This document shows positions 7,168-13,687 of a stretch of 15,844 nt of DNA, in pieces. Position 1 is the stretch's first letter. Each line of letters starts with the position of its first letter. Where the stretch lies: NCBI GenBank assembly GCA_947458525.1, contig CANHAG010000002.1:1-15844 (forward strand). The letters are read 5' to 3'. Below the pieces are notes generated by a model. The model saw only the letters and a program-made list of their open reading frames with translations. It searched no databases and was not told the DNA's origin. This DNA is from Rhodospirillaceae bacterium. GTDB lineage: Bacteria > Pseudomonadota > Alphaproteobacteria > Rickettsiales > UBA3002. The translations under genes and the position numbers were made by a program.

Positions 7168-7799
7168 TACGCGCTCTTTCTTTCCTGTTGTTCATGGAAT
7201 TGCAGTAACGATCCCGTAATCCCTGTAGCACGCTGTACACTGGCCAGAGTGAGGGAAGTGATGGGTAAGGAGCCGGCCAACGCGTCTTTGCCGTCTCCGA
7301 CTTTCTGAATTGATCCTATTGCTCTTACTGGCCAGCCATTGCGAGCAAAAAGATTGCGCCAATAGGCGGGGTGCATCACGCCGATAATGGCTTCAATGTC
7401 GTGCGCAAGAGCAAATTCAAGGTAACCATAAACCAGTTCCTGCTGCACACGTTTTCTAACTTCCACGGTAAGATTTTTATCCACGCAGAATCTGCTTCCT
7501 TCCCACACCCTGTCGGATGCAGGAAGATCGCCCTCTACCAGATGGCTGAACACCTCTTTGAGCATATAAGGGCGGGTAGTGGGACAGAGCCGTGCACTGC
7601 CTAGAACCTGTCCTCTTGCATCGGCACAGATAATGTAAACGGCAGCAAGTGTATCGTACTGATCGTATTCCAGTTCGCGTAAGAAAGGAACATCCCAGGC
7701 TTGCCGCTCAATGATCGCCTGATAACGTAAGCGATGCTGCCCCATTATCAGATTACCGGGTAGATAATAGTTGTTCTCTTGCGTGACACAGTAAAGCAT
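7167..7799 (-). CDS. luxI: Acyl-homoserine-lactone synthase (LuxI family)
   Basis: A 210-residue LuxI-type synthase, which joins an acyl chain (from acyl-ACP) with S-adenosylmethionine to make an N-acyl-homoserine lactone. Family residues are in place: R25 (HRLRY), W35, D46 and D49 (EYDQYD), R70 (VLGSAR), F84, and E100/R103 (WEGSR). The position often held by Thr in 3-oxo-AHL producers appears to be Met (GVMHP, about 142), which hints at an unsubstituted or 3-hydroxy chain, but this is weak evidence. ATG 7799 is chosen because GGAGGT lies 4 nt upstream; the in-frame ATG at 7811 overlaps that ribosome site and has none of its own. It is third in the operon xre-luxR-luxI-orf99, with luxR directly upstream and orf99 overlapping its stop by 1 nt. 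Confidence 0.92.
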   Translation of the reverse strand: MLYCVTQENNYYLPGNLIMGQHRLRYQAIIERQAWDVPFLRELEYDQYDTLAAVYIICADARGQVLGSARLCPTTRPYMLKEVFSHLVEGDLPASDRVWEGSRFCVDKNLTVEVRKRVQQELVYGYLEFALAHDIEAIIGVMHPAYWRNLFARNGWPVRAIGSIQKVGDGKDALAGSLPITSLTLASVQRATGITGSLLQFHEQQERKSA

Positions 7800-7803
7800 A
7801 GCC

Positions 7804-7809
7804 ACCTCC
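7804..7809 (-). promoter_or_regulatory. Shine-Dalgarno that decides the luxI start
   Basis: On the minus strand GGAGGT stands 4 nt before ATG 7799. The alternative ATG at 7811 shares bases with this site and is preceded by CCCCTCCGCGA, which has no Shine-Dalgarno. This supports the 210-residue form of LuxI. Confidence 0.7.
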
Positions 7810-7852
7810 ATTCGCGGAGGGGACTAAACCAACTAGCGATAGGGAAAGCAGC

Positions 7853-7868
7853 CTACCTAACTGGGTAG
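7853..7868 (-). promoter_or_regulatory. Candidate lux-box-like dyad in the luxR-luxI spacer
   Basis: Read on the minus strand, CTACCCAGTTAGGTAG has perfect 5-bp outer arms (CTACC/GGTAG) and abuts the luxR stop codon, with its centre about 61 bp before the luxI ATG 7799. Size, symmetry and position suit a LuxR-type operator for autoinduction of luxI. No convincing -10/-35 pair follows it, so it may instead be a transcript hairpin or chance. Confidence 0.35.
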
Positions 7869-8627
7869 TCAGCGCAGACAGTAGGGATTGATGAGGCCAA
7901 GCCGCATGGCCTTGAGAACGGCCATGGTGCGTTCGGAAACCTCTAATTTGCGGTAAACGTTTTTGCGGTGATATTTTACCGCATCCTGCGAAATTCCAAG
8001 AATACCCGCAATGACAGAATCGGATTTGCCGTCTGCCGTCCAGTGCAGCACCTCGCGTTCGCGGGAGGAAATTCGTATCTCTTTCGGAGCTTCTGCGCCG
8101 GAGGTATTGGCGAGCCTTTCTTTTTCCAGCTCACAATAGCGAAAATGGAACTGTGTGGTGATCGCGCGAATTACATGGAGCATTTTCTTGTTGATATCTA
8201 CACCCCCGGCACTGCTGGCCAGTCCCACGCCTGCTACTTCCCCAATACCACCAAAAATTGGGATGGCCGCCCCATCTCTCAGTCCGGCTTCTGACCCTTC
8301 TGCCATTAAATGCCGCTGTTCACGCGACCATTCTCCAGTTTCCATCATTTCTTCCCAAATAAAGGGAGATTTGGTCACGGATGTTGTCTTGATAACCGGA
8401 TCAATTTTCTCAAAATCTTTTGCGATGTAATGCGACATCCAATCCTCTGGATAATTTCCCAATATTCCATGTCGCGCGGGTTTTTTAATCGAGGGATGAT
8501 CGGTGATTAAGGTGTAAACCACCCTGTCAAAGCCATAATCTTTCAGCACGCTTTGATATAGAGCAAACAATTCGCTATCCGTTCCGGCGTCAATCGAGCG
8601 TTCAACGAACTGTTCGAAACTGAGCAC
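7869..8627 (-). CDS. luxR: LuxR-family quorum-sensing regulator
   Basis: A 252-residue transcription factor with an N-terminal autoinducer-binding domain and a C-terminal LuxR HTH. All six positions typical of acyl-HSL binders are present: W63, Y67, D76, P77, W91 and a Gly at about 119, in the contexts EDWMSHY, IDPVIK, FIWEE and LRDGAAIP. The HTH spans about 185-248 (SSREREVLHWTADGKS...ILGIS...VKYHRKNVYRKL). With a cognate luxI next to it, it should bind that synthase's AHL and control the operon or other targets. The start is GTG 8627, sharing one base with the xre stop (TAGTG), with AGGAGG at 8635-8640 seven nt upstream, a strong site inside xre. Rigid coupling to xre indicates a shared transcript. 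Confidence 0.92.
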   Translation of the reverse strand: MLSFEQFVERSIDAGTDSELFALYQSVLKDYGFDRVVYTLITDHPSIKKPARHGILGNYPEDWMSHYIAKDFEKIDPVIKTTSVTKSPFIWEEMMETGEWSREQRHLMAEGSEAGLRDGAAIPIFGGIGEVAGVGLASSAGGVDINKKMLHVIRAITTQFHFRYCELEKERLANTSGAEAPKEIRISSREREVLHWTADGKSDSVIAGILGISQDAVKYHRKNVYRKLEVSERTMAVLKAMRLGLINPYCLR

Positions 8628-9019
8628 TAATCCGCCTCCTCTATAGTCTTAATAAGTTGAATTAGTGCCTGTTTTGTTTTGTGGTTCCGCACGTTTGAAA
8701 GTGCGCGAACTAATTTGAGATCGATAAGTGCCTCATCGGTCACTTCTGCTGGGGATGTGGGTTCAAAAATCTCATCCAGCGGAATGTTAAGGCTCTTTTT
8801 TATCTGTTCGAGTGCAGAGGCACTGACACGATTCTGGGCGCTCTCGTATTTTTGAATCTGTTGAAAACTTACACCTAATTCTTGACCAAGCTTCGCTTGT
8901 GAAACGTTATGGATCTGGCGGTAGCGCCGAATTAACTGACCTACCTTTTTGTCAAATATCTGTAAGTCTTTTTCTTCCATTATTTTATCACTAAACCAAG
9001 GGTTGCGCGTGACTGACAC
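8627..9019 (-). CDS. XRE-family HTH regulator, PraR-like
   Basis: A Cro/C1-type DNA-binding protein of 130 residues (117 if the internal ATG 8980 is used). The HTH at about 25-85 has the alphaproteobacterial form VGQLIRRYRQ...SQAKLGQELGVSFQQIQKYESAQNRVSASAL, the signature of the PraR/PhrR group, which in rhizobia represses quorum-sensing genes. The 45-residue C-terminal tail is helical and may mediate oligomerisation. It is the first gene of a four-gene minus-strand operon with luxR, luxI and orf99, so a role in setting the threshold of that circuit is likely but inferred. Start choice: GTG 9019 lies only a few bases after the expected transcription start of the -10 box at 9027-9032, favouring ATG 8980 (MEEKDLQIF), yet neither has a clear Shine-Dalgarno. 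Confidence 0.85.
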   Translation of the reverse strand: MSVTRNPWFSDKIMEEKDLQIFDKKVGQLIRRYRQIHNVSQAKLGQELGVSFQQIQKYESAQNRVSASALEQIKKSLNIPLDEIFEPTSPAEVTDEALIDLKLVRALSNVRNHKTKQALIQLIKTIEEAD

Positions 9020-9026
9020 TCTTTAC

Positions 9027-9056
9027 AGTATAATCAACCCTAGAATGTATAAGCAA
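9027..9056 (-). promoter_or_regulatory. Candidate sigma70 promoter of the xre-luxR-luxI-orf99 operon
   Basis: On the minus strand TTGCTT (9051-9056) and TATACT (9027-9032) are separated by 18 bp, close to consensus with an acceptable spacer. Transcription would begin near 9020, giving a leader of about 40 nt if xre starts at ATG 8980, or an almost leaderless message if it starts at GTG 9019. Confidence 0.45.
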
Positions 9057-9445
9057 CAGGAAATTCCCAAATCTGCCATACCGGTAAGCATATTCGGCGA
9101 GCACTGTGTGGAGTGGGTGCCCATAGGACTTCTATTGCTAAACCGGATTGAAGCTAATGATAATCATCATGTATTATCACCCAGTTCTGAGCAGCACATA
9201 GGCATGTACAGCCTTTACTGACCGCTGCCAATGGCATGATCATGGTGCTCCCCCGCGGACTTAACTCGAACCTCGCCCAGCAATTACAGGTAGTTATAAA
9301 AGACTGGGTGGAGATTTACAAGTCCCCGCCGAAGCTGGCTGGCCAGAGTTTTTCTTGGTAATTTCTGGCTATTTTCTATTGAAATATGTTGCAAAATGCC
9401 TTGAGGTTATAGTAACGTCAGTCAACTAATCTTAGTTCAACGTGG
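9057..9445. other. Divergent regulatory region with no convincing gene
   Basis: About 390 bp between the xre promoter and the ATPase gene. It contains the Fur-box-like site at 9153-9171 and an inverted TGATAA (9158-9163)/TTATCA (9174-9179) pair. A 41-codon open frame at 9236-9361 (MIMVLPRG... ending GQSFSW) has no Shine-Dalgarno and no recognisable family, though its tail (KDWVEIYKSPPKLAG) looks protein-like, so it could be a decayed gene fragment. A TATAGT at 9407-9412 may be the -10 of the ATPase promoter, but no good -35 is seen. Confidence 0.4.
9153..9171. promoter_or_regulatory. Fur-box-like site
   Basis: GCTAATGATAATCATCATG agrees with the classical 19-bp Fur consensus GATAATGATAATCATTATC at 16 of 19 positions by eye. 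It lies about 100 bp upstream of the xre -35 box and about 275 bp before the ATPase ATG, so it could serve either direction or neither. The AT-rich setting raises the chance of coincidence. Confidence 0.35.
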
Positions 9446-10894
9446 ATGGCTGTCATGCTAGAGATTGCCGAAAAAGATATTTTGCACAGTTTAGAGCGGG
9501 ACAATCCTTGGTGGACAATGACCGCGCCTATGGATCTGGATAAAAAATTTCCTCATCGTCGTGCATATTTTAAAGGGTTCCGCGATCTGGCCTTTAACTG
9601 GAACGTGCGACGCTCCATCATTCTGATGGGGCCTCGCCGTGTTGGCAAAACAGTAATGCTGCAACAGCTTATTTCTGATGCCATTAAAGAGGGTGTGCTT
9701 CCAAATAGCATATTATTCGTATCCATTGATACGCCGCTCTATAGCGGTATGCCCCTTCAAAAGTTACTTGATTTATTTCACAATCAAACCGGATGCGACC
9801 CTGATGGTCGGCGACTAATTATTTTTGACGAAATACAATATCTGAAAGATTGGGAGGTTCATCTTAAAGTTCTAACGGACCAGTTCCCTAATACTAGATT
9901 TGTTGCTTCAGGTTCTGCCGCAGCTGCATTGCGACTTAAAAGTCAGGAGTCTGGTGCCGGACGATTTACAGATTATTTTTTGCCTCCTTTGACTTTTTCT
10001 GAATTTCTCGATTTCTCTCAACTAGAGCAAACGCTCATTTCTGAAACGCATAATGGACGTACCAAACGCTATCAGGCGAGGGATATTACTGCCCTGAATA
10101 ATGCTTTCGTTGATTACATTAACTTCGGGGGCTACCCTGAAGCAGTGTTAAACTCAGAAGTACGCACCAACACCCAACGGTATCTGGGAAGAGACATCGT
10201 AGATAAAGTGCTGCTAAGAGATTTGCCAAGTCTTTACGGCATTCAGGACATTCAAGAGTTAAACCGTCTTTTCTCCACCATCGCTTACCATACCGGGCAA
10301 GAAATCAGTCTAGGAAAATTAGCTTCCAGCTCAAATGTGGCGCCAAATACGCTTTCCCGTTATTTGGAATATTTAGAAGCAGCTTTTCTCATTGTCAGGG
10401 TCACACGTGTAGATAATGCCGGTCAAACCTTCCAGCGCATGCGTACGTTTAAAGTATATTTAACGAACCCCTCCATGCGCTCTGCATTGTTTGCACCCGT
10501 TGGTGCAGATGATGAGGCAATGGGTAATCTTGCTGAAACTGCTATCTTTAGTCAGTGGTTCCATTCCGAAGAAATTAGGCATCTGCATTATGCACGCTGG
10601 AAATCCGGTCGAACAGATTTAGAGGTTGATTTAGTCAAAGTTGATCAGGCAACACTAAGGCCTGTATGGGCATATGAAATTAAATGGTCTGATCGATATG
10701 TTGATCAACCGGGAGAGCTAAGAGGCCTCATTACATTAGCCAGCAAGAAGGAAAAGTTTCCTGTCCAGGTCGGAGCTACAACGCGAACTCTGAGTGGGGA
10801 AACAACTGTAGATGGTATAACAATTAGGCATTTTCCCTGCGCATTACACTGTTACCAAATTGGGAAGAACCTAACCGCAGGCTTGCCTGCGTAA
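9446..10894 (+). CDS. AAA_14-type ATPase with C-terminal DUF4143 domain
   Basis: A 482-residue P-loop ATPase of the ATPase-plus-DUF4143 family. Walker A is GPRRVGKT (62-69), Walker B LIIFDEIQ (D128, E129), sensor-like VASGSAAAALR follows, then LPPLTFSEFLDF, the usual family signature. A winged-helix-like stretch (LGKLASSSNVAPNTLSRYLEYLEAAFLI) precedes the C-terminal DUF4143 region, whose RTDLEVD (E393, D395) ... YEIK (E411, K413) matches the PD-(D/E)XK-like core. Biological roles of this widespread family are unsettled; defence, toxin-antitoxin-like and mobile-element roles have all been considered. The gene is AT-rich relative to the flanking tat and nhaA genes, stands alone, and points towards tRNA-Leu, which suggests horizontal acquisition. 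A second in-frame ATG at 9458 is an alternative start. Confidence 0.88.
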   Translation: MAVMLEIAEKDILHSLERDNPWWTMTAPMDLDKKFPHRRAYFKGFRDLAFNWNVRRSIILMGPRRVGKTVMLQQLISDAIKEGVLPNSILFVSIDTPLYSGMPLQKLLDLFHNQTGCDPDGRRLIIFDEIQYLKDWEVHLKVLTDQFPNTRFVASGSAAAALRLKSQESGAGRFTDYFLPPLTFSEFLDFSQLEQTLISETHNGRTKRYQARDITALNNAFVDYINFGGYPEAVLNSEVRTNTQRYLGRDIVDKVLLRDLPSLYGIQDIQELNRLFSTIAYHTGQEISLGKLASSSNVAPNTLSRYLEYLEAAFLIVRVTRVDNAGQTFQRMRTFKVYLTNPSMRSALFAPVGADDEAMGNLAETAIFSQWFHSEEIRHLHYARWKSGRTDLEVDLVKVDQATLRPVWAYEIKWSDRYVDQPGELRGLITLASKKEKFPVQVGATTRTLSGETTVDGITIRHFPCALHCYQIGKNLTAGLPA

Positions 10895-11144
10895 CTCGAC
10901 AAAATAATGCACTGATTTAATTTATTTATTTTGGTGTCGTTGTGTTAAGATTAGTCAGCGTTTCTTAGCTTCGCATTTCATTTCTATTTAACTAGGCTAC
11001 CATGATTAAAGACATTATACAGTCTACGGAAAATCACGATACCAGCATGGAACCAGAACCGGAACTCTAGGAAAAGAGCCATCCTGCAACCCGCGGTTTC
11101 TGCAGGAAAATTTGTGTGAACAATAAAAACAGATTTTTAAAAGA
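10895..11144. other. AT-rich spacer between ATPase gene and tRNA-Leu 3' end
   Basis: About 250 bp with no supported gene, integrase or clear terminator. A 22-codon frame from the ATG at about 11001 (MIKDIIQS... ending EPEL) has no ribosome site. T-rich sequence on the minus strand just past the tRNA CCA end may help end the tRNA transcript. Confidence 0.4.
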
Positions 11145-11228
11145 TGGTGCGGGTGGAGGGACTTGAACCCCCACGCCTCGCGGCGCCAGGACCTAAACCT
11201 GGTGCGTCTGCCATTCCGCCACACCCGC
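11145..11228 (-). tRNA. tRNA-Leu, anticodon UAG
   Basis: On the minus strand GCGGGTG (from 11228) pairs with CACCCGC before discriminator A and an encoded CCA (11147-11145). Anticodon stem CCAGG/CCTGG encloses loop TTTAGGT, giving anticodon TAG (UAG), which reads CUA leucine codons. The long variable arm CGCCGCGAGGCG and T-arm TTCAAGT are typical of tRNA-Leu, as is the 84-nt length. The 3' end faces the AT-rich segment at lower coordinates, the orientation in which elements integrate into tRNA genes, though no integrase is seen. Confidence 0.95.
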
Positions 11229-11307
11229 ACATATCGTTTCACGTCTCACACTTACACCGCTCAGGCAAGCGGGAATATGTGATAATGAGGGGTCACTGAT
11301 AAGGCGG

Positions 11308-12579
11308 ATGGCTTTCCTTGCGTTCCTGAGGAATGGGTTTTATAAAAAAACCACCAACATTATGAGCACCGACATCCACGCATTTTCCTCTGGCCCGCGC
11401 GGCGTGATTCCGCCGGCACTCAGGCGTTTCATGTTCATGGAATCCTCCAGCGGTCTGGTAATGATTTTTTGCACCTTGCTTGCACTTATCGCCGCTAACT
11501 CCGCCATGAGTCACTGGTATAAGGAGCTGGTGAATATCCCCATAAGCTTCGGTCTTGGGGATATGCGCGCCACCGAGCCGCTGAAAGACTGGGTGAAAGA
11601 CATTCTGATGGTGTTTTTCTTTCTCATGATCGGGCTTGAGCTCAAGCGCGAAGTGAAGGAAGGCTTTCTTGCAAAGCGCGATCAGATTCTTCTGCCACTC
11701 ATTGCTGCCGCCGGGGGCATGGCCGCACCGGCCATCATCTTTCTCGGCTTCAATGCCGCCCACCCCGAAACCCTTCACGGCTGGGCGATTCCAGCGGCAA
11801 CCGATATTGCGTTCGCCCTCGCTATCCTGAGTATTTTCGGTAAACGCCTGCCCCCGGCCGCAAAAGTCTTTCTGCTGGCAGTGGCGATTTTCGATGATCT
11901 GGGGGCGATTCTCATCATCGCCCTCTTTTATAATGCTGGCCTTACCGCTCTTCCCCTCCTGCTGGCGCTGGCGGGAATGGGGGTGCTGTACCTTCTCAAC
12001 CGCGCACATGTTTCTACCCTTGCGCCCTATATGCTGGTGGGTATTTTTCTCTGGGCCTGTTTCTATCAGGCGGGCATTCACACCACCATGGCCGGGGTAC
12101 TTGTGGGGTTCGCGGTGCCGATGCGGGATGCGGAAAACCCTCACCAGTCGCCAGTTGCGCGCGCGCTTTATTTTCTTCTGCCCTGGGTCAGTTTCTTTGT
12201 GCTGCCGATTTTTGCCTTCACCGCTGCGGGTGTAAATATTCAGCATATCGGCATGGCCGAGATACTGGCACCTCTGCCCCTTGGGGTGGCACTTGGGCTG
12301 TTTATCGGTAAACAGATCGGCGTATTCGGCACGAGCTTCCTGCTCATCAAGACCCGCCTGATTGCCATGCCGGAACAGACGAGCTGGGGCGATCTTTATG
12401 CCGTTTCCATTCTTGCCGGTATCGGCTTCACCATGAGTCTGTTCATCAGCCTGCTGGCCTATGAGGATGAGCATCTGCAGGAAATGGCCAAGCTCGGTGT
12501 GCTTTTCGGATCAGCCCTTGCCATCCTCTGGGGCGTGGTGGTGATGCGCTTCCTTCGACTGCGCCACCAGCCTCAGTAA
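11308..12579 (+). CDS. nhaA: Na+/H+ antiporter NhaA
   Basis: A 423-residue polytopic inner-membrane antiporter that expels Na+ (or Li+) for protons in pH and salt homeostasis. Family landmarks: SSSGLVMIFCTLLALIAANS at the first helix, KREVKEGF in the pH-sensing region, TDIAFALA with D166 (E. coli D133), AIFDDLGAIL with D196-D197 (E. coli D163-D164, the ion site), and GKQIGVFG with K335 (E. coli K300). All ion-binding residues are present. The N terminus is about 30 residues longer than E. coli NhaA if ATG 11308 is used; it follows AAGGCGG. ATG 11362 would give a more usual length (405 residues) but has no Shine-Dalgarno. It is divergent from tRNA-Leu and has no operon partner. Confidence 0.93.
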   Translation: MAFLAFLRNGFYKKTTNIMSTDIHAFSSGPRGVIPPALRRFMFMESSSGLVMIFCTLLALIAANSAMSHWYKELVNIPISFGLGDMRATEPLKDWVKDILMVFFFLMIGLELKREVKEGFLAKRDQILLPLIAAAGGMAAPAIIFLGFNAAHPETLHGWAIPAATDIAFALAILSIFGKRLPPAAKVFLLAVAIFDDLGAILIIALFYNAGLTALPLLLALAGMGVLYLLNRAHVSTLAPYMLVGIFLWACFYQAGIHTTMAGVLVGFAVPMRDAENPHQSPVARALYFLLPWVSFFVLPIFAFTAAGVNIQHIGMAEILAPLPLGVALGLFIGKQIGVFGTSFLLIKTRLIAMPEQTSWGDLYAVSILAGIGFTMSLFISLLAYEDEHLQEMAKLGVLFGSALAILWGVVVMRFLRLRHQPQ

Positions 12580-12601
12580 ATGCAACCATAGATTGCGTTC
12601 C

Positions 12602-12656
12602 CGCAAGTAAATAAATTTAAGGTTGCAATCTTGCGTGAATAAATATACAACCTTAA
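12602..12656. repeat. Nested inverted repeats between nhaA and the ankyrin gene
   Basis: TTAAGGTTG (12617-12625) and CAACCTTAA (12648-12656) are perfect 9-bp arms 22 bp apart; CGCAAG (12602-12607) and CTTGCG (12630-12635) form a second, interlocking pair. Because the two stems overlap, only one can form at a time. Possible roles are a regulator-binding region for the ankyrin gene or the end of the nhaA transcript; no T-run follows either stem. Confidence 0.45.
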
Positions 12657-12699
12657 GAAATGGTTTCTTCTCGCACTTAAACTCATAAGAGCGCTGTCC

Positions 12700-13428
12700 A
12701 TGCCAGCCTGTGGTGATTCATATACTGATGTTTCAAAGATTTATGCATGGTTTACCGCTATTGCCACGGCGGATTGGAATGAAATGCGCAGCCTGCATGC
12801 AGGCGGGTTGAGCGTCGATGTGTCGCACCCCCTCCGTCAGACAACTGCTCTGATGGAGGCAACTCGGCAGGGGCGGTCCCGAACGGTGGAGTGGCTGCTC
12901 CATCACGGGGCTGCCCCTGCTCTTTTAGCCGGGCTTCGTGCCACCTCGGCGATCCATATCGCCATCAGAATGCAGCAATGGGAAATTGCCGAACGTCTCC
13001 TCCTCCTCGCCCCGGCGGCGGCCATTTGCGACCATGCCGGGCGTACCCCGCTGCATATGGTTGCCATGACCATCACCAACGAACCGCACGCTGAACGTGC
13101 CTGCGTAAAGCTTGTGGATCTTCTCATTGAAAAAGGCGCTGGCATGGATGCACTTGATGGCGAGGGCATCAGCGCACTGCACTACGCCATCATCAATGAT
13201 CTTTTCGGTCTGGCCGAGCGGCTGCTGGTGCATGGCGCCAACCCCAACATCATGTCGCCGGAAAGCAAGGTGACGCCGCTCACGATCGCCGCACTTGAGC
13301 ATCAATCCCATCTTGCTGAGCTGCTGCTGCGCTATGGCGCCAACCCCGAACATGCGACGCAAGGCGGCAAGACTGCCCTCGAACTCATGCCCGAACTCGC
13401 CAAGCTGCAACACGCCGCCAGCGCATGA
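12700..13428 (+). CDS. Ankyrin-repeat protein
   Basis: A 242-residue protein built almost wholly of ankyrin repeats, which act as protein-binding scaffolds. Repeats visible: about 46-76 (TTALMEATRQGRSRTVEWLLHHGA), 80-110 (SAIHIAIRMQQWEIAERLLL), 114-155 (GRTPLHMVAM... with an insertion around TNEPHAERAC, ending LIEKGA), 158-188 (GISALHYAIINDLFGLAERLLVHGANP), 193-223 (TPLTIAALEHQSHLAELLLRYGANP), and a partial last unit (GKTALELM). There is no signal peptide, membrane helix or catalytic domain, so it should be cytosolic or secreted by a dedicated system. Ankyrin proteins are frequent in host-associated alphaproteobacteria, often as effectors, but free-living species have them too. Its base composition matches the neighbouring core genes. 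Confidence 0.88.
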   Translation: MPACGDSYTDVSKIYAWFTAIATADWNEMRSLHAGGLSVDVSHPLRQTTALMEATRQGRSRTVEWLLHHGAAPALLAGLRATSAIHIAIRMQQWEIAERLLLLAPAAAICDHAGRTPLHMVAMTITNEPHAERACVKLVDLLIEKGAGMDALDGEGISALHYAIINDLFGLAERLLVHGANPNIMSPESKVTPLTIAALEHQSHLAELLLRYGANPEHATQGGKTALELMPELAKLQHAASA

Positions 13429-13687
13429 TGTGTGCGGGAGGGGGTAGGAAGCGGGACGGGGAAGCCGCCTGCTTCAACGAGGGAGATCTTGGCGCGTAAA
13501 CTTATTCATGCGGCCAGCAGCATCAGCTCGAGCGTGAATGATTTTTTTCAAGTTTTACAGGGTTTTCACGCAGGCCGTATGAATTTGCTTATGGCCTTCT
13601 GATCGCGCTTGAATTAAGCCTGAAGGCTAGGGCATTTTCTGTGAAAAATTGACGTATGCGGCTAGCATGAATTGACTGATAGATCAC
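13429..13687. other. Spacer between ankyrin and photolyase genes, with a dyad
   Basis: About 260 bp with no supported gene. GCCTTC (13594-13599)/GAAGGC (13622-13627) flank an inner GCTT (13607-13610)/AAGC (13616-13619) pair, a candidate operator or hairpin upstream of the photolyase gene. GAAGC (13448-13452)/GCTTC (13471-13475) is a weaker dyad after the ankyrin stop. TTGACG at about 13650 could be a -35 element, but no good -10 stands at the right distance. Confidence 0.35.

Noticed and set aside
8949..9221. 90-codon + frame across the xre promoter
   Set aside because: No ribosome site, overlaps the start of xre, and shows no recognisable domain.
9302..9326. Possible att-like copy of the tRNA-Leu 3' end (GGGTGGAG shared, followed by a CCCC run)
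   Set aside because: Only 8 bases match in a row, and the alignment then breaks down; too weak to call an attachment site.
11024..11242. 72-codon minus-strand open frame reading WRNGRRTRFRSWRREAWGFKSLHPH
   Set aside because: It is the familiar spurious translation of a tRNA gene and overlaps tRNA-Leu.
11293..12474. 393-codon minus-strand open frame opposite nhaA
   Set aside because: The + strand encodes an unmistakable NhaA with all ion-site residues; the reverse frame is rich in His/Arg/Lys and has no family resemblance.
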